A stretch of 64,000 nt of DNA from Eutreptiella sp. 'Long Island Sound 2002' (taxonomy: Eukaryota > Euglenozoa > Euglenophyceae > Eutreptiales > Eutreptiaceae): NCBI GenBank assembly GCA_964036045.1, contig OZ038389.1:65917453-65981452 (forward strand). Direction: 5' to 3'. A model generated the notes under the pieces. It had not been told where the DNA came from. It did not search any database and saw only the letters and a program-made list of their open reading frames with translations. Positions 1-10,301 of this stretch are shown one piece after another. The position numbers and the translations under genes are program-made. Each line of letters begins with the position of its first letter. The stretch's first letter is position 1.

Positions 1-315
1 GGCATGTGCATTGCGGTGATGGACAAGGACCGAGGCGTCCGCAAGGCTTTGAACTTGACGGGCACCGAACTCAATGCGTTGCCGATCCGTGTGGAGCCCT
101 TCAAGACGACACAGGAGGTCGCGGAGGCGGAGAGCGGCGTGCGCAACGCAATGGAATGCTTCTTGCAAAACGTTCCCCACAAGGCCACGGAGGGGATGGT
201 GCAGGGCGCCATGGAGAAGTTCGGGACCGTGGCAAGTGTGCGGTTGATCTTGAAGGATGGAATGCCCACGGGCAACGCCGTCGTGATGTTTGACGACAAG
301 GCATCGGTCTCGAAG
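1..315 (+). CDS. Multi-RRM RNA-binding protein, exon (5' partial)
   Basis: This exon runs off the window start, so the protein's N-terminus is missing. Residues 1-35 form the end of one RNA recognition motif: an RNP1-like strand followed by an NG/IRVEPF-type last strand. After a short linker a second RRM starts, with RNP2 CFLQNVP and RNP1-like GNAVVMFDD. The frame stays open to 438, but the RRM consensus stops at codon 313-315, where AAG is followed by GTGTGT, a good splice donor. Joining here in phase 0 to the exon at 2345 completes the second RRM exactly. Tandem RRMs plus the basic tail of the next exon resemble nucleolar pre-rRNA processing proteins (Nop4/RBM28 or Nop12/RBM34 type). That assignment is inference. 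It is the only probable host gene in the window. Confidence 0.75.
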
Positions 316-2344
316 GTGTGTCGGTGGACCGACCGAATGCAGATGTTGGGCCACGGACCCAGTACACCTAATGGCGGCTGCCGATATGTGCCGCAAAGCA
401 TTGCGTTGGGTGTGGGGGACAAGTGTAATGAGGCTTGAGTCGACACGGTCGACACATGTTTGACGAGTCAAGTGCCAAGACCCTCCCAAAGCCAAAGCCC
501 CGACGCTCGGTTCAATCCCACTTCGATTCCGAAGATAAAGCTAGTCCATAGCGGTCAAAGAGGTCAATGGTATTCGCCAATCGGCACTTGGCTTGCGGCT
601 TCAGGGCTCCCAAGGGAGTCGCAATGGAGCCCAAGCCACGCATGTATTGCACGAAGTCCCACTCCTCCTTTCCACCCCACCTTGGAGGTTGGGGGGGGGG
701 GAGAGGGTTGGGGGGGGGTTTGGGGTTGAGGGGGCAATGATGCCACCTTGGTTTGCAAACGCCATCTGCCATCTGCATGCGGTTTGCTAATGGACTCTTG
801 GCAGTGGGCATGTTGTGGAAGTGGTGACTGTGGCGGAGGGTCCGCACGAACCCCCCCGCATCCCCCCCTTCACAAAGATTTCACGGCGACGGGCCAATAT
901 GTGCCGCCCTTAGACGGCAATTTTCTTGGGCGTCATGCTTTGCCCCCCCCCCCCCCCCCCGCCCACCCACCCACCCACCCACACCCCCTACGGTTCGCCA
1001 TGTCGAAACCTTCTGAAAAGAAATTTAACGTGTAGAATAGGGTGACCACACAAATACCAAAGATCATCCCCAATTTCATAATCAAGGTTTGCCTCTTGGG
1101 CAATGGTGTTGTATCTCGATTTGGCAGGGTCCAAATACAACATTTGTTGTTGGACATCTGCCACTGCTACGTACAGTAGAAATGAGCTGAGCTTTCCGCT
1201 CTTTGGAAGCCAATATCCGATGGGGTATGTAGTCATTTGACTAGTCCCCACTTTGTCCACTGCAATTTTACTGTGGCCACAACCGGGCAACGATGATGCG
1301 GACATTTTCACTATTCTCCCGCCGAGGACCGTGATGCAGTAGGAAATACGCGGCCACTAGACTCCTACCAAACTTCTTGGGTGCTCAATGACCCTGCCAA
1401 AATTAGTTTTGCTATTATTAGACAACCCCGGCGTTAAATATTAGTGCAAAGTAATTCCATACCGACTAATCGGCCACAAGTTGATTGGTCCATGGGTCCC
1501 AAATCAAAACAAATGATGCACTAGGGTCCCAACAATAGGGGGGAGCCAAAACTGCGGACCTTATTACCACAATGTCAGAGGTTGGTATTGTTATCGGTAG
1601 GCCATTGGAATCGTCCCCACTTTTGGAACCCCGGTTCCGTAGACATTGGACCCCCCTACACAGGGTTGCATCAACAATTGGCTTTTTGCCCTCTTTTTGC
1701 CGTCACATGGAGGTTAGATGGCTACATCAACCCTGCCCCATCGACAAAGGATTGCATGACCATTGAAACCCTCCTCAGTTTTGAGACGTCCATTGGGAGA
1801 CCATGTCTTCTGGTGGACAGTGTCTACAGAATATAGACCATCCCCATTTGCGTGGGTGAACATTGGGATTGGACCTTCGTGTGAAGGAGGCTTCGATTTG
1901 CCCTCAAGGTGACAACTAGAGTGGAAGGCGGGTCCCACTCGCTCCCTGTTGTACATCCTTCCTCTGCCTCGGACTAGGCTGGTAAAGGACTTGATGGGGT
2001 GTGTTGTTGACCCCGCATTCACATCTCAGGCGAGCCCATCAGTGGCCCAAAGGCCCGAATCATACGCCACCCCCAAGGCCCTGTGGGCCTGCTCCACAAC
2101 GGGAAAAATAGTCAAAATTATTGAAAGGACCACTCATTGCTGGTAGTGATATTTGAAAAAAACATACCTTTGTATTGGCAGGGGTCACATAGCATTGCTT
2201 TTGGGAACCCACTTGAATGGGGGAAAAGTCAAATGTCTTACTTGCCGGTTACTTGCCGGGGTTGAATAGGGGCCCATTTGCACCGGCACATCTGCGCCTC
2301 ATTGCGGAAGGGGCGATGTGCATGCCCTTGTTGCAATTGTACAG
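316..2344 (+). other. Predicted spliceosomal intron, 2.0 kb
   Basis: The predicted intron begins GTGTGT and ends TTGTTGCAATTGTACAG. Both ends are in phase 0 and the join restores a continuous RRM fold (FDD-KASVSK to AVEANG...INGRPVSVDF). The interior has no supportable gene. It holds a G-run cluster at about 688-735 and a C-run followed by CCCA repeats at about 944-990. Short ORFs inside are chance. Confidence 0.7.
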
Positions 2345-2875
2345 GCAGTGGAGGCCAATGGCAATTTTTTCATCAATGGACGGCCCGTCTCAGTGGATTT
2401 CTCAAAGGGCAAACTGCTGCGGACTTCACAATTGGAAGATGCTGCTGAGCTGAAGGGGGTCAAGCAGGTGCTGGTGGGAGGCCTTGCCTTGTCCGTCAGT
2501 CAGGGTGCCCTTCGGGACGTGATGGGCTCGTGCGGTGATGTGGAGGATGTGATCATGCTGGACACACGGGATGCATTGGGGCATCGCCAGGCGCTCGTAG
2601 CATACAAGTTGGAGGCCAGTGTGCCAGCGGCGCTGGCACTGACAGGACGAAAGGTGGACGGGGAAGAGCTCTTCGTGCAGTGCATCCACATGGACAGGGA
2701 GGCGGAGGCGCATGGCAAAAGGAAGGCTGAAGGACAGCGGTCCAGTGCACAAGGGGAGGGCCAGGGGACCGAGAAGAAGGAGAAGAAGAAGCAGAAGCGA
2801 AAGAAGGAGACCGATGCGGCCAAGCACGAGGATCTGGAAGGCGAGCGCCATCGAAAGCAGTCAAGAAAGGCTTAG
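2345..2875 (+). CDS. Multi-RRM RNA-binding protein, last exon
   Basis: The exon starts after the acceptor at 2343-2344 and ends at a TAG at 2873-2875. It supplies the second helix and last strand of RRM2 (INGRPVSVDF). A further RRM follows, with RNP2-like QVLVGGLAL, a helix, a degenerate RNP1-like strand HRQALVAYK, and a last strand ending ELFVQC. The C-terminal 60 residues are rich in Lys, Arg, Glu and Gln with several KKxK clusters, which fits a nuclear or nucleolar localisation signal. The upstream ORF start at 2318 (GTG) lies in the predicted intron and is probably not used. No polyadenylation signal was identified with confidence. The protein most likely acts in rRNA or snoRNP metabolism; this is inferred from domain layout only. 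Confidence 0.75.
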   Translation, partial: AVEANGNFFINGRPVSVDFSKGKLLRTSQLEDAAELKGVKQVLVGGLALSVSQGALRDVMGSCGDVEDVIMLDTRDALGHRQALVAYKLEASVPAALALTGRKVDGEELFVQCIHMDREAEAHGKRKAEGQRSSAQGEGQGTEKKEKKKQKRKKETDAAKHEDLEGERHRKQSRKA

Positions 2876-4780
2876 GCCGAGGCGAGGCGGACTGTTCAGG
2901 GCAGCATGCCCAACGCAGCTGACGGACTTGGCCCAACTGTGGTGGTGGAGGCGGGGACGTGTGTAGGGGATCGCACGGAGGGTGGCATGGCGGGGTGTGA
3001 CGAATTGTAGTTGGGGGTTTCGCGACTGTGGGGGGAGGGGGGCGATGGCACAACTGTGGAGGGGTTTGGGGGGATGGCACAACTGTAGGGGGTTTGGCAC
3101 AAGTGTATGGGGGGTGAGTAGAGGTGCGAAGAAGGAAAGCCATGAGGCAGAGCGCTCCTTGTGCCGTGAGCTGCAGGGGCAGGGGCAGCAGCACGTTCGC
3201 TGAGAATGGGACAGAGACAAAGTGGTCTTAGCACAATGCCCCCGCCCCTTCCCCGTTCCCCGAGGCGAAGGCATCCCCAGCCCTGCGTGGAATCTACAGA
3301 TGCTGCATGTATGACGAACGTCTTATTGCGTACCTGCGCTGCGTTGGTTTTTTGTGTGTACTGTCCGGATCATGCTGTGTGTGTAAGGCCTGCCTCGTGC
3401 AGTAGTACAAGGCCTCAAATGACCTGGGATACATCCCTTCGTTTCTTTCTGGTTTGGAAAATGCTGTGAAAATGCCTTTTCCGAGTGCTGCGGATACCCG
3501 ACACCATGGGCGGGGGATTGACTGGGTGGTAGGTCCTTGAGAAAGCCCCTCCCCACTTCCCCCGTGGGGGCGGGCCATGAGTGGATCTGTGGGTTGCAGC
3601 TAGTGAGGGGGGCACAACCAATGTCTGCTGCCTTGTGCCTCGTTGCCGTTTTTGTTATGTTTTAACTGTGTCTCCGGCTGCCTTTAGAAATTGATGGTTT
3701 GGTGAAAAGGAGTCATGTTGCGCATCTCATGGGTGTGTGTACCTGCGTGGCGTGGTCAGAAACTGGTACTGGTCTGCATGTTTCCTGTTTCACCAGTTTG
3801 TGCTGTTGTGAGTGCCTGTGTGTTGCGGTATGGGTTAGTGGGTGGGTCATTGGGTATCCAGGCTGGCCCCCGGCCCCTTGGGCAGGGACGCATTAGAACA
3901 AAGAAAATGTAAGGAGGAGGTACCCTCCAACCCCCCCCCCCCCGCCCGGCCCAAACCCTCCACCCCACCACTCACCTCCCCTTCCAAATCACCCGAAGAA
4001 AATTTTCTTTGGCGCCTTCGGCGCCAATGTACTGTGTGTTCCACAGGGTCCTGGTCAGGGTGTGACTCAGCTGTTCACATTGAATGGCATGTCTCTATGA
4101 AACGGACTGTCAGGAATTAATACTGTCTTATTGCGGACACAGATTTTGCCACAAATTTATTGCTTTGAGTTGACCTTGCACTGTGACCTTTGTTGACAAG
4201 TAGGAGGGTCAACCAAGTACGGGTTTTTGTTTTGCAAAAATAAATGCTTGGAAGCCCTGTTGGCAAGGAGGAAGGTCAGCCCCCCCTCAGACCCCCAGCC
4301 CCAAGTCCAAAGCCCCCATCCCCCGCCCCCCCCTCCGTCCAAATGCGTCCCTGCCCATGGGGTCAGGCTACTGGGTTGGTGGCTGGGTTCCAGAAAGGGG
4401 CCGTGTGTATGTGTTTTGCACAACACTTGAGGAACGCTGGTTCAGAGGCGATGATTGTCCTGACATCCGCAAGTGCACATCTTTCACTGTGGGTCTGAGA
4501 GTAGCAGCTTTCCTCAATACCGGGCTCCAATATGCTGTCATGCTTTGCGGTTTATTGATATCGGAATCACTGACGTTTTAGGAAGGTAATGGAACACTTA
4601 CAGCAATGCAGTTGCACAGTGTTTTGTAGATTTGTGTGAGGAAGGTCTGGGCTGAAGTGATACCCAGAGATGTTAGGCTTCGGATTCCTTATCAATTTGC
4701 CCCACCTGCACCTTCTTTACCTGCACCCTAGCCGAAGGAAGCACCAGCCTCTGCCACAGCAATTGTCCATGCCTGCACTT
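2876..4780. other. Intergenic region, no recognisable gene
   Basis: I see no coding region with recognisable domains here. The stretch has G-rich repeats at about 3000-3110 (GGGGGTTTGGCACAA-like), C-runs at about 3931-3945 and 4318-4335, and otherwise unremarkable sequence. ORFs of 60-140 codons on both strands lack consistent composition and are treated as chance. Confidence 0.4.
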
Positions 4781-4849
4781 GTCACAACAGCACAATATCC
4801 TTGGTTGTGCTGTTTGCCTGACACATTTGGGCGGTGAGGGGTGGCATGG

Positions 4850-5420
4850 TACATACCAAAAAAAGCCCGCAACGCCCCCCAAAAAACCAACCATTTTGTA
4901 CCAAAAACATCCCCGAATTACCAAGAACCCCCCCGTTTTGTACCAACCCCCCCCCTTTTGTACCAACCCCCCCAATTTGTACCATACCCCCCCCCCCAGA
5001 ATTTTACCAACCCCCCCCCGCGGAAGGATAAAAAGTTTACCAAAATACTCCCCAATTTCCCAAAAAACAAAAATCGTTCCAAAAAAACCCAGTGCGTACA
5101 AAAAACCCATTGATTTGACCAAAAAGAAACCCCAAACCTGACTAATCCCCCGTTTTTCTCAACCTAGAAACCCCCCAAAACCTCCCAATTTTTACCAAAA
5201 AACTCCCCATACATAACCAAAAACCCCAAATGTTCGGACAACGCTACGCAACTCCCACTGAAGATTTTTACAACAAAGCCCCATTTTTTACCAACAGAAA
5301 ATCCCCGTTTTTTTTTTGCTGAAAATGCCCCCAAAACGTCACCAAAAAACACCTGCCGTTTTTTTTTGCAAAAAAAAAAGCTTTTACTCAGAAAAATACT
5401 CCAAAAACCCCCATTTCTTC
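4850..5420. repeat. Degenerate C-rich/T-A minisatellite
   Basis: Irregular repeats of a core TTTTGTACCAA separated by runs of 6-10 C. The clearest copies are at about 4930-5000. The pattern decays rightward into CCCAAAAA and TTTTTTACCAA blocks up to about 5420. The overlapping ORFs in several frames are products of the repeat and are not annotated. Confidence 0.6.
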
Positions 5421-5618
5421 ACGACTGCTGCTCGAGCCACTCGTTTCTCATCTCATCTTGTTCATAGTCGAGGTGAGCAAGAACGGGCGTTCGAGAAGGA
5501 GGAGGATGGTTGGTCGCCCTGGAAGCTCGACTGGTTGTGCTGCGCGCTCGTAGGGGCTGCTACTCGACATCTTCATGCCCGGTGTACCCAACGGTCGGTG
5601 CGTATGTGGACCGAGTAG

Positions 5619-6161
5619 TCAATCAGGATCCATGCATGAGTCTCCGAACAACGTCACACTGTGAAAGATGCAAAAATCATTCAGAGTGGAGTCAAAGAAC
5701 TCAAGGTGCACTGGGTTTTCATCGAGGGTTTTACTCGATTCGCATGACCACGTGTTTTCATCCCATTCGCCTTCGTATAGCCAGGTTCCATGTTTTCGAG
5801 ACCCCACACGGCGTCTTCGCAGAATTTCAACAAGTCGAGGGGAGGGGCCGGTGTTGACGGGTGGCATCGGACATTCCCACATTGGCTGTCTTTCTCGGTG
5901 GACGTTGGGCTTAATGCTGTCACGGTTAAAAACCCGTAAGCCATAGAAGGGGGGGGTGTCAAGCTTGACATTCTCGCCTTTATTGAAAATCTCGACAACT
6001 TTGTACGATCCACACCACGCAACATCCAATTTCCTTTTTCGTCGGTACCCAGGCACTAGCTCCCGCCATTGTTCTCTCATTTGAGGCATTCGAACGCACC
6101 TGTCTATTTGCAAAACGGCGTGCATGTGACGTCGACGTTTTTCGCGGAGCATAGGACGCAC
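5619..6161 (-). pseudogene. Old Ty3/gypsy: integrase C-terminus and chromodomain-like tail
   Basis: The minus-strand frame contains the typical gypsy integrase C-terminal pattern (WCGSYKVVEIFNKGENVKLD followed by FNRDSIKP). Further on is a short chromodomain-like segment with VEILRRRR and WLYEGEWDENTW. It is the 3' end of a decayed pol gene whose other parts lie at increasing coordinates up to 9560. No intact flanking LTR was recognised at the left side. The copy differs clearly in sequence from the younger gypsy element at 10302-27197. Confidence 0.7.
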
Positions 6162-6449
6162 AACATCAAAGACATGTTCAGCTCAATGCATGTAATCATT
6201 CAAAGTACAGGGTTCGTGTGTATGAGACGTTAGCATGGAGAAGTTGTGTGGAAAGTTGGGGGCTGCATCTTTTCGTCGATCTCAAACGGGGAGAGTTGGA
6301 GTCGGTTGGATGTCAAGTGGTTGAACTGGATCTCGGCACATAGGATGTCGACATCCCACTCGTTCTTGCCGAAAATGCAATGTGTTCTCAGCCGTTAAAG
6401 AAATGATTGATTGGATTGTTCCGTCCAACCGTTAGCGGTTAGCGGGCAT

Positions 6450-7121
6450 TTAGCTGTTGTCTGATGCATCCAATTTTGAATCGACGTGCCAAATCATTCT
6501 AGGCTTGAGATTGGAACAATTTATGTTGATCAAAACTGGTTCGGGGCATCTTTTTAGTGTGATTACTTCACGGAAGAACACATAGATGAAGTTGTCTGCC
6601 GTCATATCTTTGCGGCATCGTATGAACATGGCACGTTTCGAAAATTGGTCGACTCTCATCATGATGGCATCGTGACCGCGTGTGGTTGGATATAACCCTG
6701 AGACCTAATCGATAGACACGCTATGCCACTTGGTGTCAAGTACAGGGAGATGTCAAGGTTCCCCGGCGGTGCTGACATGCCGAGATGTTGCGGCTTGGCC
6801 CAAGTGGCTGCTCAGAATGTAGCGTGGCAAATAGTGTCGAAGATGAGAGCACATGTAGTCGCGCTTGCTGAGAGCCATAGTGCAAAGCACTCCTGAATGG
6901 CTATAAAACTCGGAGTTGTGGTGCATGGCCACAACGGCTGTCACTAGCGTTCGAGGCACAAGGACGCGTTCCCCCATGGTCGATAAATGGAAGAACTTAC
7001 CATTGTCGAAGGCCCGTTTTGCATCTTTTAGGTCGTGTCGCGTCGTGGAACTTCGGATGGCAACTTCATATATGTTTTTTGTGCTTAGATCTTCTTGATA
7101 AGTTGCTTCCCACACTGCCAC
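6450..7121 (-). pseudogene. Old Ty3/gypsy: integrase zinc-binding domain and core start
   Basis: Read on the minus strand from 7121, the sequence shows the integrase H2C2 region: a histidine-rich HHNSEFYSHSG segment, then SKRDYMCSHL and a degraded second Cys pair. From 6662 comes the start of the catalytic core, with the VDQFSKRAMFIRC strand and TADNFIYVFF helix seen in gypsy integrases. Stops and frame changes separate the pieces, and the core's later catalytic residues are not recognisable. This is a dead fragment, collinear with its neighbours. Confidence 0.7.
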
Positions 7122-8518
7122 GGAAGTAGGGTTTTTGCATTGGTAGTTTCCACATATCCTTCGGTGTGTACCTTTGAGGCTTGATGTTTACGCCGTGTTC
7201 GGTCCCGTCTTTGGCAACAGTACTGGTTGCAGGGAACCGTTTCGATGACATTCACAACGGATTAACTCCGTCAACGTCGAAGCATAGCATAGTTCTTTCC
7301 CAAAGCTGACTCCAACGGGGTGCTCCATGTCTGCTTCAGGTAGATCTCCTAACTCCGTTGACCTGTCCGGAAGTTTGTTGCCAACTCCGTCAACACGCGG
7401 TGCCATAAGTTTGTCATCACCGAAATCCGGGCGTATGGACTCGTCCACCAGGTTAGGCTCGAAACCCGGCTCAGTGTCCGTCTGAGCTATCAATTTGGCC
7501 TCAGTGTAGGGATTCGTTCCCACAGAGCGGCCACTTCGAAGAGATACTTATAAATGGCTGTATGCTTGAGGCCCGATCTCTTCATGGAAGAATGTGTCTT
7601 CGAGGGCGTGGAGGAACTCATTGGCTGGCTCTCCGTCATGTGATGCCCAAGTCTCGACCAAGGGTACCACAAAAGGTCCTGTACGTGTACCACTTTCGAT
7701 TGCCATCATGAAAGAAGGTCCGTAGGACTGGCCTGTGCCATTTTGCGGGCTCCAACGCGTATTCGTGATTTTTCCACCTTCTTCTCTTTGATCTCCATTG
7801 TCCTGGATTCCAGCTACCTCAGCCACCTCCACTTTAACTCCTCTTCAACTGAGGCTCCTCCAGCTTCAAGGGACTCGTGATCCCCTGTATGCGTAGGCGT
7901 GGCAAAAGCTGAAGCAAATGCCCCCATTAGCGCGTACCAATCCCTTTTTCAGGGGCCTGCCGGTGTGCGCGGAGGCACCACGCCAGGGTTTAGCCAGATC
8001 ATAATTCCGGGCCTTCTATCATCCACTGGACCCTACCTTCCGATTGGCTTCCGTTTTAGCAACAAGAAACAATCGAACACTATTAGCACACGTTGGGAGG
8101 AATTTTCAGACGATCGGCCAAGTTGAAAAACAAAGAGCACGCGGACGCCACCAGGAACACGAGAAGGACGTGCGCACACACAGCAGGCTTGATCCGAACG
8201 AGAAATGTCAAATTCCCCATGCTGCCGATTATAGATAGTATGAATTCGGAATTCCCCTGAAATTATACCCGAAATCGCTGAAATCGCTGAAATGTAGGAT
8301 AGAGTGCAGCCAAATGGGATCCGAACCGGCTTCATCAATTGTAACGACGTCAGGTGGAGACATGCATCAGCAGCAGGGTTCTTGAGGCTGGGCATAGACC
8401 ACAAGGTAAGGTTGTAGTCTTCGAGAGATTGTGACCAACGCGCCTCCCGCGGCGTTAAAGGTCAAGAGCATGCCTTGAGGTAACCAAGACTCTCATGGTC
8501 AGTGTGTACATCAACTCG
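7122..8518 (-). pseudogene. Old Ty3/gypsy: RNase H-to-integrase linker region with extra sequence
   Basis: This interval separates the RNase H fragment from the integrase zinc finger and is longer than the linker usually found in gypsy pol, so it may hold a secondary insertion. ORFs at 7188-7523 and 7548-7832 on the minus strand show no domain I recognise. Nothing else could be supported. Confidence 0.35.
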
Positions 8519-9023
8519 CTAAGGTACTCGAAGAAGGTGGAACCATTGCTTGCGTGCCTGTGCAAGGGCCAACAATTCCCGCTCTCGGATTGGGTACCGT
8601 GTCTGCGCGGGTCGTATCTTGCTTAACATGAATGCAATAGGTCCAAGATGTCCCACATACCTGCCAGGAGCGCATCGTGGTGCCAGTGTAGCACCGACAC
8701 AGTCTTGCGAGAAATGTGTGTATAGGTGGTACGGTTGTTGCGGGTCAATGGGACTCAGATGCGTCGTACCTATCATAGCCGCTTTCGGTTTTTCCAAAAG
8801 TTGCTTCATGGATAGCTGTCCATTCCCACCCAAAATCTGCGTTGAACATGGTAGTAAGCAGTGCGGCCACGGCTTGGAAGCTTTCGACAAACTGTTCGTA
8901 AAACGCACAGAAGCCAATGGAATTGTCCAACTTCATGGACTGTAGTTGGAACAAGGCAACCTTGCATGACCTTAATCTTCTTAGGATCCGTCTGCACCCC
9001 TTCTTTGTCGACAATTTATTCAT
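8519..9023 (-). pseudogene. Old Ty3/gypsy: RT connection and RNase H fragment
   Basis: The minus-strand frames carry the RT thumb/connection (a WLLCVLRTVCRKL-like segment and a later W-rich strand). An RNase H start of the gypsy kind follows (YHLYTHFSQDCVGATL), then PIAFMLSKI and a helix with RERELLALAQA. The first catalytic Asp of RNase H is not preserved in the expected TD-S form, and frames shift at least once. This lies directly between the RT palm at 9073-9476 and the integrase pieces at 6450-7121, so gene order is that of Ty3/gypsy. Confidence 0.7.
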
Positions 9024-9072
9024 AGAAGGGAACTCTAGGTTTGAACAAGGTCAATTCGTCAATGCAAGGGAG

Positions 9073-9560
9073 TTATTGGTGCTTGTGCAGCAAATCAGGT
9101 ACCAAGCCTAGGTGGTGTTGATGTTCTACGGCGTTCTTGGAACAGATGAGGATGTCGTGGATGTATACCCACTCAAAAATCTTCAACCAGTTTTGAAGCA
9201 CATCTTTGACCACACTTTGGAATGTCGATGGGGCATTGCAAAGTACAAACGGCATAACAACTCATTCACAGGCGCCAAACTGCGCATTGAAGGCAGATTT
9301 CTCAATGTTATCATCGTGTATATAGATCTGGTGAAGCCCAGATACCACTTCAATCTTGGAATACATAGTGGAATTGCGTAGGGTATTGAGTATGGAATGG
9401 ATGGAAGGCAATGGGTATTGTTCTCAAACAGTGCGGGTATTCAAGGCTCGGTAGTGGACACCCACGCGCTACTTTCGATTCGCCTTTCGAACCAGCAGAC
9501 ATCATGCACCGTACGGACTTGATGACAGTCCACTCCGGCTTGACCAATGCAGCTTGTCCA
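9073..9560 (-). pseudogene. Old Ty3/gypsy: reverse transcriptase palm
   Basis: Read on the minus strand from about 9476, the sequence matches RT fingers and palm: DYR-like VHYRALNTRTV, PLPSI, SKIEVVSGLHQI, then MPFVLCNAPSTFQ and a YIHDILI box where YLDD/YVDD is expected. Two in-frame TGA codons interrupt it, one of them where a Trp normally precedes the VMPF motif, consistent with TGG to TGA. The catalytic box has lost one Asp (YIHD). The enzyme is dead. Confidence 0.8.
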
Positions 9561-10301
9561 ATTGACGTTGAAGGTCATCCGGTTGGCTCGAATCCCTTTC
9601 ATAGGGGTGCAAACAAAAAGGGTTCTGATCTGATTCAAGGAGTATTCGATGATCCCTTCCAGGTCAATGTGGAGGCAATTCCCGAAACTCGACTCGTTCT
9701 TGATCTTGGAAAGATGCCCGTTTGCTCCGACCAGTGGCCTTGCGATACCGCCCCCGCCATTGGCCCGGTGGATCAGCTGTGTCGCTCCAGGGTGTCCGAC
9801 CCGTGGCGTGTGGTTGGATTCACCTTGTACCATGTCCATGGCTCCTTGGCGCTCGTTCATCGCTCATGCTGTGTTGTTTGCTGGCATGCGCGCTTTGTGT
9901 GTTGCCTAACCCTAACCAGGTCAATGTGGAGGCAATTCCCGAAACTGGGCTCGTTCTTGATCACGCAAAGTTGCCGGATTGTATTTTTCTGCGGGCAATT
10001 TCTGGGGAGCTTGCTCGAACCTGCTAGTTTTGTCATCATGCGTTGGATGTAGTATGCTGTGCATGTGGTCGGCCGGCACTGCGGGTCGAAGTATACAACA
10101 TAGGTATGCTTGGTTGCCCGTGAGGTGTGTTCGTCAGATCTCACGCTTGAGCTTCGGTAGCGACATGTACTCCATTTCAACGGCGTTGAACTCTGCGTCA
10201 AAAAGGCCACGTTCTGAATCGCAATGGCCGTTTCTCTAAACGCTGCTTCTTCCTTGCGTTGGTGACTTTTGGTTCGGGTGCTCCTTGGTAAGTGGTTCTG
10301 G
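9561..10301 (-). pseudogene. Old Ty3/gypsy: upstream RT/protease remnants with internal duplication
   Basis: This interval continues the decayed element up to the insertion point of the younger gypsy at 10302. A segment beginning GGTCAATGTGGAGGCAATTC occurs at about 9660 and again at about 9920. The block around 9730-9775 is also similar to 27897-27950 on the other side of the younger element. No intact domain is readable. Confidence 0.45.

Noticed and set aside
9900-9917. Telomere-like CCTAACCCTAACC
   Set aside because: Only two units, inside a decayed gypsy; not a telomeric tract.
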